Shown here: positions 1-11,339 of the stretch, in pieces
Position numbering within the stretch: position 1 is the stretch's first letter
How the letters are laid out: each line of letters opens with the position of its first letter
DNA from: Paenibacillus catalpae
Lineage (GTDB): Bacteria > Bacillota > Bacilli > Paenibacillales > Paenibacillaceae
Length of the DNA: 64,000 nt
Reading direction: 5' to 3'
Assembly: GCF_900112695.1 (NCBI RefSeq)
Contig: NZ_FOMT01000002.1
Location: 254,479-318,478, forward strand
Notes under the pieces: model-generated
What the model was told of the DNA's origin: nothing
Database searches by the model: none
The model's input: the letters and a program-made list of their open reading frames with translations, nothing else
Translations under genes and position numbers: made by a program

Positions 1-63
1 TATTCAAGACTTTCGGTTTTCCGAAAAGTCTTTCATTGCTTCGCCTATTCAAGACTTTCGGTT
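1..63. repeat. Direct repeat with imperfect hairpin
   Basis: An 18-bp sequence, TATTCAAGACTTTCGGTT, occurs at 1-18 and again at 46-63. Between them, AAGACTTTCGG and CCGAAAAGTCTT (6-33) can form an imperfect hairpin followed by a short T run. It may be the terminator of a gene to the left of the window, but that gene is not visible. Confidence 0.45.
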
Positions 64-131
64 AAGACATAACGTTCTGTCGGATGAACTATAAATGGAA
101 TAGTGAGCATGTATCGAAGGGGGATGAGGGT

Positions 132-1679
132 ATGAGGGCAACATTTAAGAACGAACCGTTTACGAACTTCCAGATCGAGTCGAATAATAAAGCTTACGAT
201 GCAGCGCTGGCGCTGGTGAGATCAAAGCTGGGACGGGAGTATCCGCTTGTTATCGGGGGACGCCGGATTACGACGAATCGAACCTTGCTTTCTACAAATC
301 CGGCAGCCAAAAACCAGGTGATCGGCGTTGTGTCGCAAGCCGACGCCAGTCTTGCGGAGGAAGCGGTTCAGACGGCAGCGCGCACCTTCGACAGCTGGAA
401 GCATACCGAGCCGAATGAACGGGCCAGGTATTTATATAGAGCAGCGGCACTGCTGCGGCGGCGCAAGCATGAGTTCTCCGCGTGGATGACGGTGGAAGCG
501 GGCAAGACACGCGCGGAGGCCGATGCGGATACGGCGGAAGCGATTGATTTTATGGAATTTTATGCGCGTGAGCTGCAGCGTATTAGCAAGCCGCAGCCTC
601 TTACTCCTCTTGATGAAGAGGAGAATCAACTTTATTATATTCCGCTTGGCGTCGGTATTGTCATACCGCCATGGAATTTCCCGTTGGCAATTATGGCGGG
701 CATGACCACGGCAGCACTTGTGTGCGGGAACACGGTTGTCCTGAAGCCGGCAAGCCCGACTTCGGTCATTGCAGCGCAGTTTGTGGATCTGCTTGAGGAG
801 GCCGGCGTTCCTGCTGGCGTTGTCAATTATTTACCGGGGCCGGGCAGCGAGGTCGGGGATTATCTTGTTGATCATCCGCTTACGAGGTTCGTCAGTTTTA
901 CCGGTTCCCGCGAGGTGGGACTGCGGATTAATGAACGAGCCGCGAAGACGCAGCCGGGGCAAAAATGGATCAAGCGTGTTATTGCCGAGATGGGCGGGAA
1001 AGATGCGATTATCGTTGACGATGATGCGGATCTTGACCTGGCCGCGGATTCCATTGTCGCTGCGGCATTTGGATTCTCCGGGCAAAAATGCTCCGCTTGC
1101 TCCAGAGCGATCGTTCACGAAACGGTGTATGACGAGGTGCTTGCGAAGGTTATCGAGCGGACGCACCGTCTTACGGTAGGAGATCCCGCAGATGCTTCAA
1201 CGAACGTAGGAGCGGTTATTGATGATAAGGCATTCCGCAAAATACAGGAATATATCGAGATTGGCAAAAAGGAAGGGCAGCTGGTCGCCGGCGGAGCGTC
1301 CGATGATTCAGTGGGCTATTTTATCGAGCCTACGATATTTGCAGACGTGGACGCGAACGCCCGCATCTCGCAAGAAGAGATTTTTGGCCCGGTGCTTGCC
1401 TTTACGAAAGCCAAGTCCTTCGAGGAGGCGCTCCAGCTGGCGAACAATACCGATTTCGGCTTAACGGGCGCGGTCATATCGAAGAACCGTTCGCATCTGG
1501 AGCTGGCGCGGCGTGATTTTATGGCAGGCAATCTGTACTTGAACCGTAAGTGTACCGGTGCTCTGGTTGGTGCCCATCCGTTTGGCGGGTTCAACATGTC
1601 GGGTACAGACTCGAAGGCAGGCGGACGTGACTATTTGCTGCTGTTTACACAGGCCAAAATCGTATCGGAGCGCTTTTAA
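132..1679 (+). CDS. rocA: L-glutamate gamma-semialdehyde dehydrogenase (1-pyrroline-5-carboxylate dehydrogenase)
   Basis: NAD-dependent aldehyde dehydrogenase that oxidises glutamate semialdehyde to glutamate, the last step of proline and arginine catabolism in the cytoplasm. The aldehyde dehydrogenase fold is clear: PPWNFPLAI near residue 179, the catalytic glutamate in AEMGGKD, and the catalytic cysteine in FSGQKCSAC near residue 320. I chose ATG 132 because it has AAGGGGGA 8-14 bases upstream and gives 515 residues, the usual RocA length; an in-frame ATG at 84 would add 16 atypical residues. No proline dehydrogenase gene is adjacent, so the catabolic assignment rests on family resemblance. 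Confidence 0.88.
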   Translation: MRATFKNEPFTNFQIESNNKAYDAALALVRSKLGREYPLVIGGRRITTNRTLLSTNPAAKNQVIGVVSQADASLAEEAVQTAARTFDSWKHTEPNERARYLYRAAALLRRRKHEFSAWMTVEAGKTRAEADADTAEAIDFMEFYARELQRISKPQPLTPLDEEENQLYYIPLGVGIVIPPWNFPLAIMAGMTTAALVCGNTVVLKPASPTSVIAAQFVDLLEEAGVPAGVVNYLPGPGSEVGDYLVDHPLTRFVSFTGSREVGLRINERAAKTQPGQKWIKRVIAEMGGKDAIIVDDDADLDLAADSIVAAAFGFSGQKCSACSRAIVHETVYDEVLAKVIERTHRLTVGDPADASTNVGAVIDDKAFRKIQEYIEIGKKEGQLVAGGASDDSVGYFIEPTIFADVDANARISQEEIFGPVLAFTKAKSFEEALQLANNTDFGLTGAVISKNRSHLELARRDFMAGNLYLNRKCTGALVGAHPFGGFNMSGTDSKAGGRDYLLLFTQAKIVSERF

Positions 1680-1728
1680 ACAAAGGGAGTTTGGCTCCGC
1701 GCCACGAATAGAATACAATAAGTGATAG

Positions 1729-3264
<1,536 letters not shown>

Positions 3265-3279
3265 GAGATAGAGGGGAAG

Positions 3280-3340
3280 ACCGTGGCAGTTCTTCATGAT
3301 GCGTAATAGCATAATGAAGAATGTTCGCGGTTTTCTTTTT
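3280..3340 (+). terminator. Terminator-like hairpin in the glpD leader
   Basis: A long stem pairs CCG...TTCTTCATGATGC (3281-3303) with GCATAATGAAGAA...CGG (3309-3330), followed by TTTTCTTTTT. It lies in the 103-base glpK-glpD gap. In Bacillus subtilis the glpD leader carries a similar terminator that the antiterminator GlpP overrides when glycerol 3-phosphate is present. By position this is the equivalent, but no glpP gene is in the window. Confidence 0.75.
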
Positions 3341-3367
3341 AGCATAAGCGATAGGAGCGGTTCGTAA

Positions 3368-5053
3368 ATGGCAAGCGGGATCGGTAAGGAATTTAGCGGA
3401 GGTCTTAATGCGATACAGAGGGAAAAGCAGTTGGGCAGCATGTTCGGGCAGGAATTCGATCTGTTAATAATCGGCGGCGGCATCACGGGAGCGGGAATAG
3501 CGCTTGATGCGGCAACGCGGGGGCTCAAGACGGCGCTTGTGGAGATGCAGGATTTTGCCGCGGGCACGTCAAGCCGTTCCACCAAGCTGGTGCATGGCGG
3601 CTTGCGGTATTTGAAGCAGCTTGAGATCGGAGTTGTAGCGGAGGTCGGCAAGGAGCGTGCGATCGTGTACGAGAACGGACCGCATGTGACGACGCCGGAG
3701 CGGATGCTGCTGCCTATCTATAAAGGCGGTTCATTCGGAATGTTCAGCACTTCGCTGGGACTTCGCCTGTACGATTTCCTGGCTGGGGTGAAGCGAGGCG
3801 AGAGACGGAAGATGCTTGGAGTGGACGAGACGGCCCGGCGCGAACCGCTTCTGAAGCAGCAGGGGCTGAAGGGCGGCGGATATTACGTCGAGTACCGGAC
3901 GGATGATGCGCGGCTGACGATAGAGGTGCTCAAAAAAGCCGTCGAGCTTGGCGTATGCGCCATCTCTTATGTGAAGGCCGAATCGCTGCTGTATGAGAAT
4001 GAGCAGGTTGCAGGAGCCGAGCTGCGGGATCAGCTGTCGGGCAGGATCGGGCAAGTGAAGGCGAAGGTCACGATTAATGCGGCCGGTCCCTGGGTCGATA
4101 CGATCCGGGAGAAGGACGGCTCGAAGACGGGCAAAACGCTTCATCATACAAAAGGCGCCCATCTGGTCTTCGACCAGAAACGGTTCCCGCTGGAGCAGGC
4201 GATCTACTTCGACTCGGCCGATGGAAGGATGCTGTTTGCCATTCCGCGTGACGGTAAGACGTATATCGGCACAACCGATACCGATTACCGGTCCGATCTC
4301 GCTCATCCGCGGATAACAGCTGCAGACCGGCAATATATTTTGAAGGCGGCAAACGAGATGTTCCCGTCGCTTCAGTTGAACGTTGAGGATGTCGAATCGA
4401 GCTGGGCAGGCGTACGGCCGCTTATCCATCAGGAGGGGAAAAGTCCATCCGAGATTTCCCGGCGCGATGAGGTGCTGCTGTCACCGTCGGGCCTGCTCTC
4501 CATGGCAGGCGGCAAGCTGACAGGCTACCGGAAAATGGCCGAGACCGTCATGGATCAGGCAGCAGCCCGGCTTGCCAAAGCTGGACGGGGAAGTATCGGC
4601 GAGAGCAAGACGAAGACGCTTCCGGTCTCGGGCGGCGAGGTTGGCGGGTCGGAGGGGTTTTTAAAGTTTATCGCGGATAAAAAGGCGGCGGCTGTCTCGG
4701 CAGGCCTTTCCGAAACGGACGCAGAGCGCCTTGTGAAGCGTTTTGGCTCGAATATCGATACGGTGCTTGGGCTTATGCCCGAAGCTCAGGAAGAAGCGAT
4801 CCGCCGCAAGCTGCCGGTTACGCTTCTTCTGGAGCTGCTCTATGCCATCCGCCATGAAATGGCGTGCAAGCCGGTTGATTTCTGGATCCGTCGCAGCGGC
4901 AGCCTCCTCTTCGACCGCAGCCGGGTGATCCGCTGGAAGGATAGCGTTCACAGCTATATGGCGGAGCTGCTCGGGTGGCCAGCCGGAATCAGCAAATCCT
5001 ATGCCGACGAGCTGGAGCGGGAGCTGCAGTTCGCGGTGACTCCTTCGGAGTAG
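3368..5053 (+). CDS. glpD: Glycerol-3-phosphate dehydrogenase, aerobic FAD type
   Basis: Membrane-associated flavoenzyme that oxidises sn-glycerol 3-phosphate to dihydroxyacetone phosphate and feeds electrons to the quinone pool. The FAD-binding Rossmann motif DLLIIGGGITGAGIALDAA sits at residues 31-49, followed by SRSTKLVHGGLRYL, typical of GlpD. The C-terminal GlpD domain contains YAIRHEMACKPVDFWIRRSG. The length of 561 aa is normal for Firmicutes. ATG 3368 follows ATAGGAGCGG. It lies downstream of glpK and the terminator-like leader, so expression is probably tied to glycerol availability. Confidence 0.95.
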   Translation: MASGIGKEFSGGLNAIQREKQLGSMFGQEFDLLIIGGGITGAGIALDAATRGLKTALVEMQDFAAGTSSRSTKLVHGGLRYLKQLEIGVVAEVGKERAIVYENGPHVTTPERMLLPIYKGGSFGMFSTSLGLRLYDFLAGVKRGERRKMLGVDETARREPLLKQQGLKGGGYYVEYRTDDARLTIEVLKKAVELGVCAISYVKAESLLYENEQVAGAELRDQLSGRIGQVKAKVTINAAGPWVDTIREKDGSKTGKTLHHTKGAHLVFDQKRFPLEQAIYFDSADGRMLFAIPRDGKTYIGTTDTDYRSDLAHPRITAADRQYILKAANEMFPSLQLNVEDVESSWAGVRPLIHQEGKSPSEISRRDEVLLSPSGLLSMAGGKLTGYRKMAETVMDQAAARLAKAGRGSIGESKTKTLPVSGGEVGGSEGFLKFIADKKAAAVSAGLSETDAERLVKRFGSNIDTVLGLMPEAQEEAIRRKLPVTLLLELLYAIRHEMACKPVDFWIRRSGSLLFDRSRVIRWKDSVHSYMAELLGWPAGISKSYADELERELQFAVTPSE

Positions 5054-5110
5054 GGGAGTGCACCAGGTTCGGTAGGCTACACTGGATGGGCAAATGCTTC
5101 ATTCACAAAG

Positions 5111-5162
5111 AGGCAAGCGGCTGTGCCTGGGCGAAAGCCCTGTGCGGCCGCCTTTTTCTTTT
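5111..5162 (+). terminator. Intrinsic terminator after glpD
   Basis: A GC-rich hairpin with a GGGC-gaaa-GCCC apex and AGGC...CGGC / GCCG...CC lower arms is followed by CTTTTTCTTTTTC. It separates the glycerol genes from the following regulator. Confidence 0.8.
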
Positions 5163-5271
5163 TCACGATACCGCTTAACTACCCCTTTTTCTCATTGCCG
5201 TCCTCTTACTCTCGTGACTATAATAAAAGCGCATACAATTCCAATCCTGATAGGTACTAGGGGGAACAGCC

Positions 5272-6888
5272 TTGTATACGATATTGCTGGTTGATGATGA
5301 AGCGGTCGTGAGGGAAGGCATCAGGGAGCGCATCCCGTGGGAGGAGCTTGGCTTTCAATGCGTAGCCGATTGCGAGAACGGCGTGCAGGCGCTGGAGGAG
5401 ATTGAACGGCTGCGGCCGCATATCGTGCTGACGGATATTAATATGCCGTTTATGGACGGGCTTGCCTTATCCCGCGAAGTAATGGAACGTTATCCGGATA
5501 CGAAAGTCGTCATTCTGACCGGCTACGACGATTTCGAATACGCGCAGCAGGCGCTTAAGCTGAAGGTGAAGGATTTTATCCTGAAGCCGGTAACGGCTGC
5601 CGAGCTCTCGGCGATGCTGCACAAGCTCCGTCTGGAGCTGGATGAGGAGAAGAAGGAGCGCGAGGATCTGGTCCGGCTGCAAAGCCAGTTGAATGAGAGC
5701 ATGCCGCTCCTTAAGGAACGCTTCCTCGAGCGGATGTCGACGATGGCGTTAAGCGAGAGGGAGATCACTTCGCGGCTGCACTATTTTCAGCTGCAGCTGC
5801 CAGGACCTTTCTATCTTGGGCTGGCGATAGATACCGATCGATTGGAAGAGCAGACAGGAGTGGATACGGATCGGGAGCTGCTGAGGTTCGCCGTATACAA
5901 TATTGCACAGGAAATTATTAGTCCGGAGCCGGGGGCCGCTGTCTTCCGGAGCAGAGAAGAGCGGGTAATGGCGATCCTTGGCGGCAAGCGCGAAGAGCTG
6001 CTTCAAGAGAAGGCGCAGGAGCTGGCCGAGAAGATCCGGCAATCGGCGGTTCAATTCCTGAAGCTGACGGTATCGATTGGAATCGGGACAACCGTCCAAG
6101 GCTATAGCCGGATCAGAGAATCCTGCAAGGCCGCGGTTGCTGCGCTGGATTACCGGCTTGTCCTTGGCGATAACAGCGTGATCAGCATTCTGGACATGGA
6201 GAAACGCCGAAGCGCACCGGCGGGGCATCCCGCGGAGTTCGACCGTGAATTGATCGCGGGCATCAAGACGGGGACAGCCGATGAAGTAGAGCGTGCGATT
6301 GAAGCGCTGATCCGGCATAACAAAGCGGAGCTTACAAGCCTTGACCATTGTTATTTGCGCATCCAGAAGACGATTCTCGCGGTTATGCAGGCACTTGGAG
6401 ATATCGGCTGCAAGGAGTCCGATGTGTTCGGGAAGGGCGTGAACCCGATGACTGAAATTTACCGGTTCAGGACGATGGAGGAGATCGGGGAATGGCTGAA
6501 GACGGCCTGCCGCCAAGCGGTTCATAGCGTTACGGCAGCGCGTAATGATCAATGCCGCTCACAGATCGAGGAAGCCATTTCCTATTTGCAGACGCATTAT
6601 GTAAACGAGGATCTGTCGGTAAAGGCCGTGTGCAAGCACGTACATATGAGCGTCAGTTATTTCAGCGCTGCTTTTAAGGCACAAACCGGCAGGACCTTTG
6701 TCGAGTATGTCACCGCGATCCGGATGGACAAGGCGAAGGAGCTGCTGAAGTTCACCGGCCTTAGAACCTATGAGATTGCTGCGAAAACCGGCTACAGCGA
6801 CGCGCAATATTTCAGCGTTCTGTTCAAGAAGCATACGGGAGAATCACCAACCGATTACCGTCATCGGACGGCTGCGGAACAGGCATGA
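5272..6888 (+). CDS. YesN-type response regulator with AraC DNA-binding domain
   Basis: Cytoplasmic regulator of 538 aa. The N-terminal receiver domain has the acidic pair DDE (residues 7-9), the phospho-acceptor aspartate in VLTDINMPFMDG near residue 55, and the lysine in FILKPVTA near 105. A helical linker region follows, then a C-terminal AraC pair of helix-turn-helix motifs (VKAVCKHVHMSVSYFSAAFK and TYEIAAKTGYSDAQYFSVLF). The start is TTG 5272, seven bases after CTAGGGGGA. Kinase, binding-protein and sugar transporter genes follow on the same strand, so it most likely activates the RbsABC-type operon. Confidence 0.88.
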   Translation: MYTILLVDDEAVVREGIRERIPWEELGFQCVADCENGVQALEEIERLRPHIVLTDINMPFMDGLALSREVMERYPDTKVVILTGYDDFEYAQQALKLKVKDFILKPVTAAELSAMLHKLRLELDEEKKEREDLVRLQSQLNESMPLLKERFLERMSTMALSEREITSRLHYFQLQLPGPFYLGLAIDTDRLEEQTGVDTDRELLRFAVYNIAQEIISPEPGAAVFRSREERVMAILGGKREELLQEKAQELAEKIRQSAVQFLKLTVSIGIGTTVQGYSRIRESCKAAVAALDYRLVLGDNSVISILDMEKRRSAPAGHPAEFDRELIAGIKTGTADEVERAIEALIRHNKAELTSLDHCYLRIQKTILAVMQALGDIGCKESDVFGKGVNPMTEIYRFRTMEEIGEWLKTACRQAVHSVTAARNDQCRSQIEEAISYLQTHYVNEDLSVKAVCKHVHMSVSYFSAAFKAQTGRTFVEYVTAIRMDKAKELLKFTGLRTYEIAAKTGYSDAQYFSVLFKKHTGESPTDYRHRTAAEQA

Positions 6889-6897
6889 GGTGCATAG

Positions 6898-8688
6898 ATG
6901 GAATTATTTAAATTCAAAAGCATTCAGACCAATATTGCTGCCGCCTCCGCTTGTCTTATTCTCTTAACGGCTGTTCTGCTCGGCGTGATCTCCTACCAGC
7001 TGTCGGCCTCTTCCGTCCGCGAGACGGCACAGGATTATACGGCGGAGCTGATCCGCCAGGTGAATGCCAATATTCAGACGTACATCACCAGCATGGAAAA
7101 TATATCGATGCTCGCGCTCAGCAATGAGGATGTCCGCGAGCTGGTGGGCGAAGCGGGCAATGACGGGACAAGCGCGGAGGAGCTTGCCCGCGAGCAGCGG
7201 ATCTCGGCTTATTTTCACTCGATTCTCGCTTCCCGCAAAGATATTGCCTCGATTAACGTAATTGGCTACAACGGCCGATTCGTTTCAGACCGCGAGCAGG
7301 CGGAGCTGAATCCAAGCGTGAGGCTGGAGGAGCAGCCCTGGTACAAGAGCGCGCAGGAAGCATCCGGCCGCATTGTTGTCTCTTCCTCCCATGTTCAGCA
7401 TATGTTCAAGGATGAATATGACTGGGTCGTATCCCTCAGCCGGGAGCTGTGGAGCAAGGACCAGACGGAGCCGCGCGGCGTGCTGCTCGTGGACCTTAAC
7501 TTCAGTGTCATCAACGACACGCTGAATAACATCGATCTGAGCAAGCGCGGGTATGTGTTTATCGTCGATGAGGACGGTAATATCGTGTACCATCCGCAGC
7601 AGCAGCTCATCTACAGCAACCTGAAGTCGGAAAAAATCGACGAGGTGCTGGCAAAGGGCAGCGGCAGCTTTATGACCGATGAAGGCAAAACGAGCCGCAT
7701 CTATACGATTCAGAATACCGGCTTCGGCTGGAAAATCGTCGGGGTATCCTACGCCAACGAGCTGATCGGCAATAAGCGCGAAATGCAGCTGTCGATGGTG
7801 GCGGCGGGGATCTTTTGCCTGATCGTGGGCTTATTGCTCGCCGTCTTTATCTCGCGCAACCTTTCCCGTCCAATCAAGCAGCTGCAGGAGCATATGAAGA
7901 AGGTGGAGAAGGGGATCTTCAACATCCGCGTGCCGATCGGCAATCCGAGGGAAATCGCTTCGCTTGCCCGGACGTTTAACCTGATGGTCGTCAAGATCGA
8001 AGAGCTGATGAGCCAGGTCGTCCGGGAGCAGGAAATTAAGCGGAAGAGCGAGCTGACAGCGCTGCAGGCGCAGATTAATCCTCACTTTTTGTACAATACG
8101 CTGGATTCGATTATTTGGATGGCGGAGGGGAAGAAGACGGACGAGGTTGTCTTGATGACCTCCGCTTTGGCGAGGCTGTTCCGTTCCTCCATCAGCAGAG
8201 GGCAGGAGCTGGTCTCTATTCGGACGGAGATCGAGCATGTTGCGAACTACCTGACGATCCAGAAAATCCGGTACAAGGACAAGCTGGATTTCCACATTGA
8301 TGTGGATCAGGACATTTACCACTACCGCACGCTGAAGGTACTGCTGCAGCCGCTGCTGGAGAACGCGATCTACCATGGCATTAAAAATAAGATCGGGACG
8401 GGAACGATTCAGGTGACCGGAGGCAAGCGGGAAGGTTATATCTGGTTTGAAGTGAGCGATAACGGGGTGGGCATGGAGGCGGATACGCTCCGTTCCATTC
8501 TTGAACCGCGGCGCAGCGACCGGGAAAGCAAAGGGGTCGGGGTCGTGAATGTCCACGAGCGGATTCAGCTTTATTTTGGCAAGGAGTATGGCCTGTCTTA
8601 CGCCAGCATCCCGGACGAGGGAACGACGGTAACGGTTCGGATTGCGGCCATTGAGGGCGAAGAGTATGCCGGAGGTGTTGGCGCATGA
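6898..8688 (+). CDS. YesM-type sensor histidine kinase
   Basis: Membrane sensor kinase of 596 aa. One membrane segment lies at about residues 12-34, an extracellular Cache-like domain spans about 35-290, and a second segment lies near 298-318. A HAMP domain follows, then the His_kinase module with the phospho-histidine in LQAQINPHFLYNTLD. The ATPase domain has LLENAIYHGIKN and SDNGVGM. It starts nine bases after the regulator stop and overlaps the next gene by four bases (ATGA), so the three genes form one operon. The partner regulator is the upstream gene. It probably senses sugar through the associated binding protein. Confidence 0.9.
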   Translation: MELFKFKSIQTNIAAASACLILLTAVLLGVISYQLSASSVRETAQDYTAELIRQVNANIQTYITSMENISMLALSNEDVRELVGEAGNDGTSAEELAREQRISAYFHSILASRKDIASINVIGYNGRFVSDREQAELNPSVRLEEQPWYKSAQEASGRIVVSSSHVQHMFKDEYDWVVSLSRELWSKDQTEPRGVLLVDLNFSVINDTLNNIDLSKRGYVFIVDEDGNIVYHPQQQLIYSNLKSEKIDEVLAKGSGSFMTDEGKTSRIYTIQNTGFGWKIVGVSYANELIGNKREMQLSMVAAGIFCLIVGLLLAVFISRNLSRPIKQLQEHMKKVEKGIFNIRVPIGNPREIASLARTFNLMVVKIEELMSQVVREQEIKRKSELTALQAQINPHFLYNTLDSIIWMAEGKKTDEVVLMTSALARLFRSSISRGQELVSIRTEIEHVANYLTIQKIRYKDKLDFHIDVDQDIYHYRTLKVLLQPLLENAIYHGIKNKIGTGTIQVTGGKREGYIWFEVSDNGVGMEADTLRSILEPRRSDRESKGVGVVNVHERIQLYFGKEYGLSYASIPDEGTTVTVRIAAIEGEEYAGGVGA

Positions 8689-9683
8689 GTGAATACCGGC
8701 GCAGGTCGGCATCGGCGGTACTTGCCGCCATTCTTATCCTGGCTGCTGTCTTTGGCATCTATAAGTGGGTGTCAGCCCAACGGACGGATAAGACCGTCGA
8801 CATCATTGTCACGATAAAAGCAAAGGGACAAATGATTGATTTCTGGAAGGTACTTATTACCGGCGTTGAGGATGCTGCAAATGAATTTGGTGCGAATGTC
8901 TCCATTATCGGCCCTCCTTCAGAGATGGAGATCGACGCACAGATTGAGCAGCTGGAGCAGGCGATCCGGGAGAAGCCCGATGCCATTGTGATGGCCGCCA
9001 CCGATTACAACCGGCTTGTACCCATTGCCCGGGAGATTGCCAAGGCAGGCATTAAGCTAATAACCGTGGATTCTAGCATTAACAGCGGAGAAGCGCTCAG
9101 CTTTATCGCAACGGATAATATCGCCGCAGGGGAAAAAGCCGGGGAGGAAATGGCCAAGCTGCTGCCTGATTCAGGAGCCTCGAAAATCGCGATTATGAGC
9201 TATGTATACGGAACTTCGTCCCAAATGGAGCGGGAGAAGGGAGTGCGCGAGTGGCTGGACGGCAACACCCGGATTGAAGTGGTTGATACGTTGTACAGTG
9301 AAGGTAAACCTGACAAAGCTTATGAATTGACAAAGGAGCTGCTCTCCAAAGATCCGGGCATTAAAGGAATTGTTGGACTTAACGAACCTTCAACCGTTGG
9401 CGCCGGCCGGGCGATTCGGGAGCTTGGACTTAGCGGCAAAGTAAAGCTGGTCGGCTTCGACAGCTCGGTGGATGAAGTGAAGCTGATCGAAGGCGGCGTG
9501 CTGCAGGCGACGATCGTCCAGAAGCCGTACAATATGGGCTATTTAAGCGTAAAGACCGCCATTGAGGCTGTACGCGGGCAGAAGTTCCCGAAGTGGATTG
9601 ATACGGAATCGGTCATTATTAACAAAGACAATTTGTATACGGAACAAAATCAGAAGCTGCTCTTCCCCTTTGTGGGAGAGTAG
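8685..9683 (+). CDS. Membrane-anchored periplasmic-binding-protein-like sugar sensor
   Basis: A 332-aa protein of the ribose/galactose-binding family (Peripla_BP_4 type). It has an N-terminal hydrophobic segment at about residues 10-27 without a lipobox cysteine, so it is probably tethered by an uncleaved helix. Family features include a ligand-binding start IIVTIKAKGQMIDFWK, IREKPDAIVMAATD, and GIVGLNEPSTVGAGRAI. Its four-base overlap with the kinase gene suggests it is a sensor subunit rather than the transport receptor, which is encoded separately at 12449. Similar arrangements are known as three-component systems, such as XylFII-LytS-YesN. The ligand cannot be read from the sequence. Confidence 0.8.
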   Translation: MSEYRRRSASAVLAAILILAAVFGIYKWVSAQRTDKTVDIIVTIKAKGQMIDFWKVLITGVEDAANEFGANVSIIGPPSEMEIDAQIEQLEQAIREKPDAIVMAATDYNRLVPIAREIAKAGIKLITVDSSINSGEALSFIATDNIAAGEKAGEEMAKLLPDSGASKIAIMSYVYGTSSQMEREKGVREWLDGNTRIEVVDTLYSEGKPDKAYELTKELLSKDPGIKGIVGLNEPSTVGAGRAIRELGLSGKVKLVGFDSSVDEVKLIEGGVLQATIVQKPYNMGYLSVKTAIEAVRGQKFPKWIDTESVIINKDNLYTEQNQKLLFPFVGE

Positions 9684-9801
9684 CTTTTTTCTTGCGAGAA
9701 ACAGATGTTTTTCAACTATTCAAATACATTATTCCATTCTGGCAAGGAGCCCCGCCGCCTTACAATGAGTGTAGTTAACAGCGGGATGGAGTGGTGCAGG
9801 C

Positions 9802-11301
9802 ATGAAGGACATACTCGTTCACATGGAAGGGATCAACAAGTATTTTCCCGGCGTTCAGGCCTTGCAGGACTGCCGCTTCGAATTAAGGCGGGGCGAGGTG
9901 CACGCGCTGGTCGGCGAGAATGGAGCCGGCAAGTCTACCATGATGAAAGTGCTGACGGGAGTCTACCAGAAGGACGCGGGAAGCATAACGTACGGCGGAA
10001 TGGAAGTCGAGATTGCAAGCTCCAAAACGGCGCAGAAGCTGGGCATTTCGATTATCCATCAAGAGCTGAATCTGGCCCCCGATCTGACGGTTGCCCAGAA
10101 CATTTATATCGGCCGGGAGCCGCGGCGGGCTTTGCGGCTGTTCCTCGATGAACGGGAGCTGAAGCGCAAGGTTGAACGGTTATTCGAAAGGCTCAACATG
10201 GACCTGGATCCGGATGAGGCGGTTGCCAATCTCACCGTAGCGAAGCAGCAGATGGTCGAAATCGCAAAGGCATTGTCTTACGACGCCAAGGTGCTGATTA
10301 TGGACGAACCTACCGCGGCGCTCAGCGATTCCGAGATAGATGATCTGTTTGTCATCATTAATCAGCTGAGGAGTAGCGGAGTTGGCATCGTCTATATCTC
10401 GCACCGGATGGATGAGCTGAAGCGGATTACCGACCGGATCACCGTCATGCGGGACGGACGTTATATCGATACCGTATCGACGGCTTCCGTAACGAACGAG
10501 CAGATTATCGCGATGATGGTCGGGCGCGAGATTTATGACAGCACGAAGCAAAGCCGGATCGCGGAGAACAGCGAGACCGTGCTGGAAGTGAAGGGGCTTA
10601 GCCGCAAAGGGGCGCTTCACAACATTAATTTCAAGCTCCGCAAAGGCGAAATCATCGGTTTCGCTGGTCTTATTGGTGCCGGACGGACTGAGGTAGCAAG
10701 GGCAATCTTTGGCGCCGATCCGATAGATGCGGGGGAGATTGCCGTACATGGCCGCAAGGTTGTGCTGAAGCAGCCTTATGATGCGGTCCAGGCAGGGATA
10801 GGCTACTTGTCCGAAGACCGCAAGCGTTACGGCTGTATCGTGGAGATGGATGTGAAGACAAACGTAGCTGTCGCCTCGCTAAGAAAGTATGTGAATCCAA
10901 TTGGCTGGGTGAACCGGACCAAGATCGCGAATGCTGCCGATCAGATCGTCGACATGCTGAAGGTGAAGACGCCGCATATTGACCAGGACGTCAAATTCCT
11001 CTCAGGCGGCAATCAGCAGAAGGTTGTCATCGGCAAATGGTTGACTCGCGACTGCGATATCCTGATCTTTGATGAACCAACGCGAGGAATTGATGTCGGG
11101 GCAAAAAGCGAGATTTACAAGCTGCTAAACGATCTTGCGGCCCGGGGTAAATCGATCATTATGATCTCCTCGGAGCTTCCCGAGATCCTGCGGATGAGCC
11201 ACCGCATTATCGTCATGTGCGAAGGGCGGATTACCGGTGAGCTCGACCGGGAGGAAGCTACGCAGGAGCAGATTATGCGCTACGCCACATTACGGGCTTG
11301 A
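9802..11301 (+). CDS. Sugar ABC transporter ATPase, RbsA/XylG type
   Basis: A 499-aa protein with two nucleotide-binding domains, as in RbsA, MglA and XylG. The first has Walker A GENGAGKSTMMK and Walker B LIMDEPTAAL. The second has a degenerate Walker A (GLIGAGRTEVARA), a signature LSGGNQQKVVIGKW and Walker B LIFDEPTRGID, as usual for this family. It powers import through the permease encoded next. A 118-base gap separates it from the sensor genes, so it may have its own promoter. Which pentose or hexose is carried is not evident. Confidence 0.9.
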   Translation: MKDILVHMEGINKYFPGVQALQDCRFELRRGEVHALVGENGAGKSTMMKVLTGVYQKDAGSITYGGMEVEIASSKTAQKLGISIIHQELNLAPDLTVAQNIYIGREPRRALRLFLDERELKRKVERLFERLNMDLDPDEAVANLTVAKQQMVEIAKALSYDAKVLIMDEPTAALSDSEIDDLFVIINQLRSSGVGIVYISHRMDELKRITDRITVMRDGRYIDTVSTASVTNEQIIAMMVGREIYDSTKQSRIAENSETVLEVKGLSRKGALHNINFKLRKGEIIGFAGLIGAGRTEVARAIFGADPIDAGEIAVHGRKVVLKQPYDAVQAGIGYLSEDRKRYGCIVEMDVKTNVAVASLRKYVNPIGWVNRTKIANAADQIVDMLKVKTPHIDQDVKFLSGGNQQKVVIGKWLTRDCDILIFDEPTRGIDVGAKSEIYKLLNDLAARGKSIIMISSELPEILRMSHRIIVMCEGRITGELDREEATQEQIMRYATLRA

Positions 11302-11339
11302 TGACCACTAACGCTACCAGTTACAAGGGGTGATTCTCA

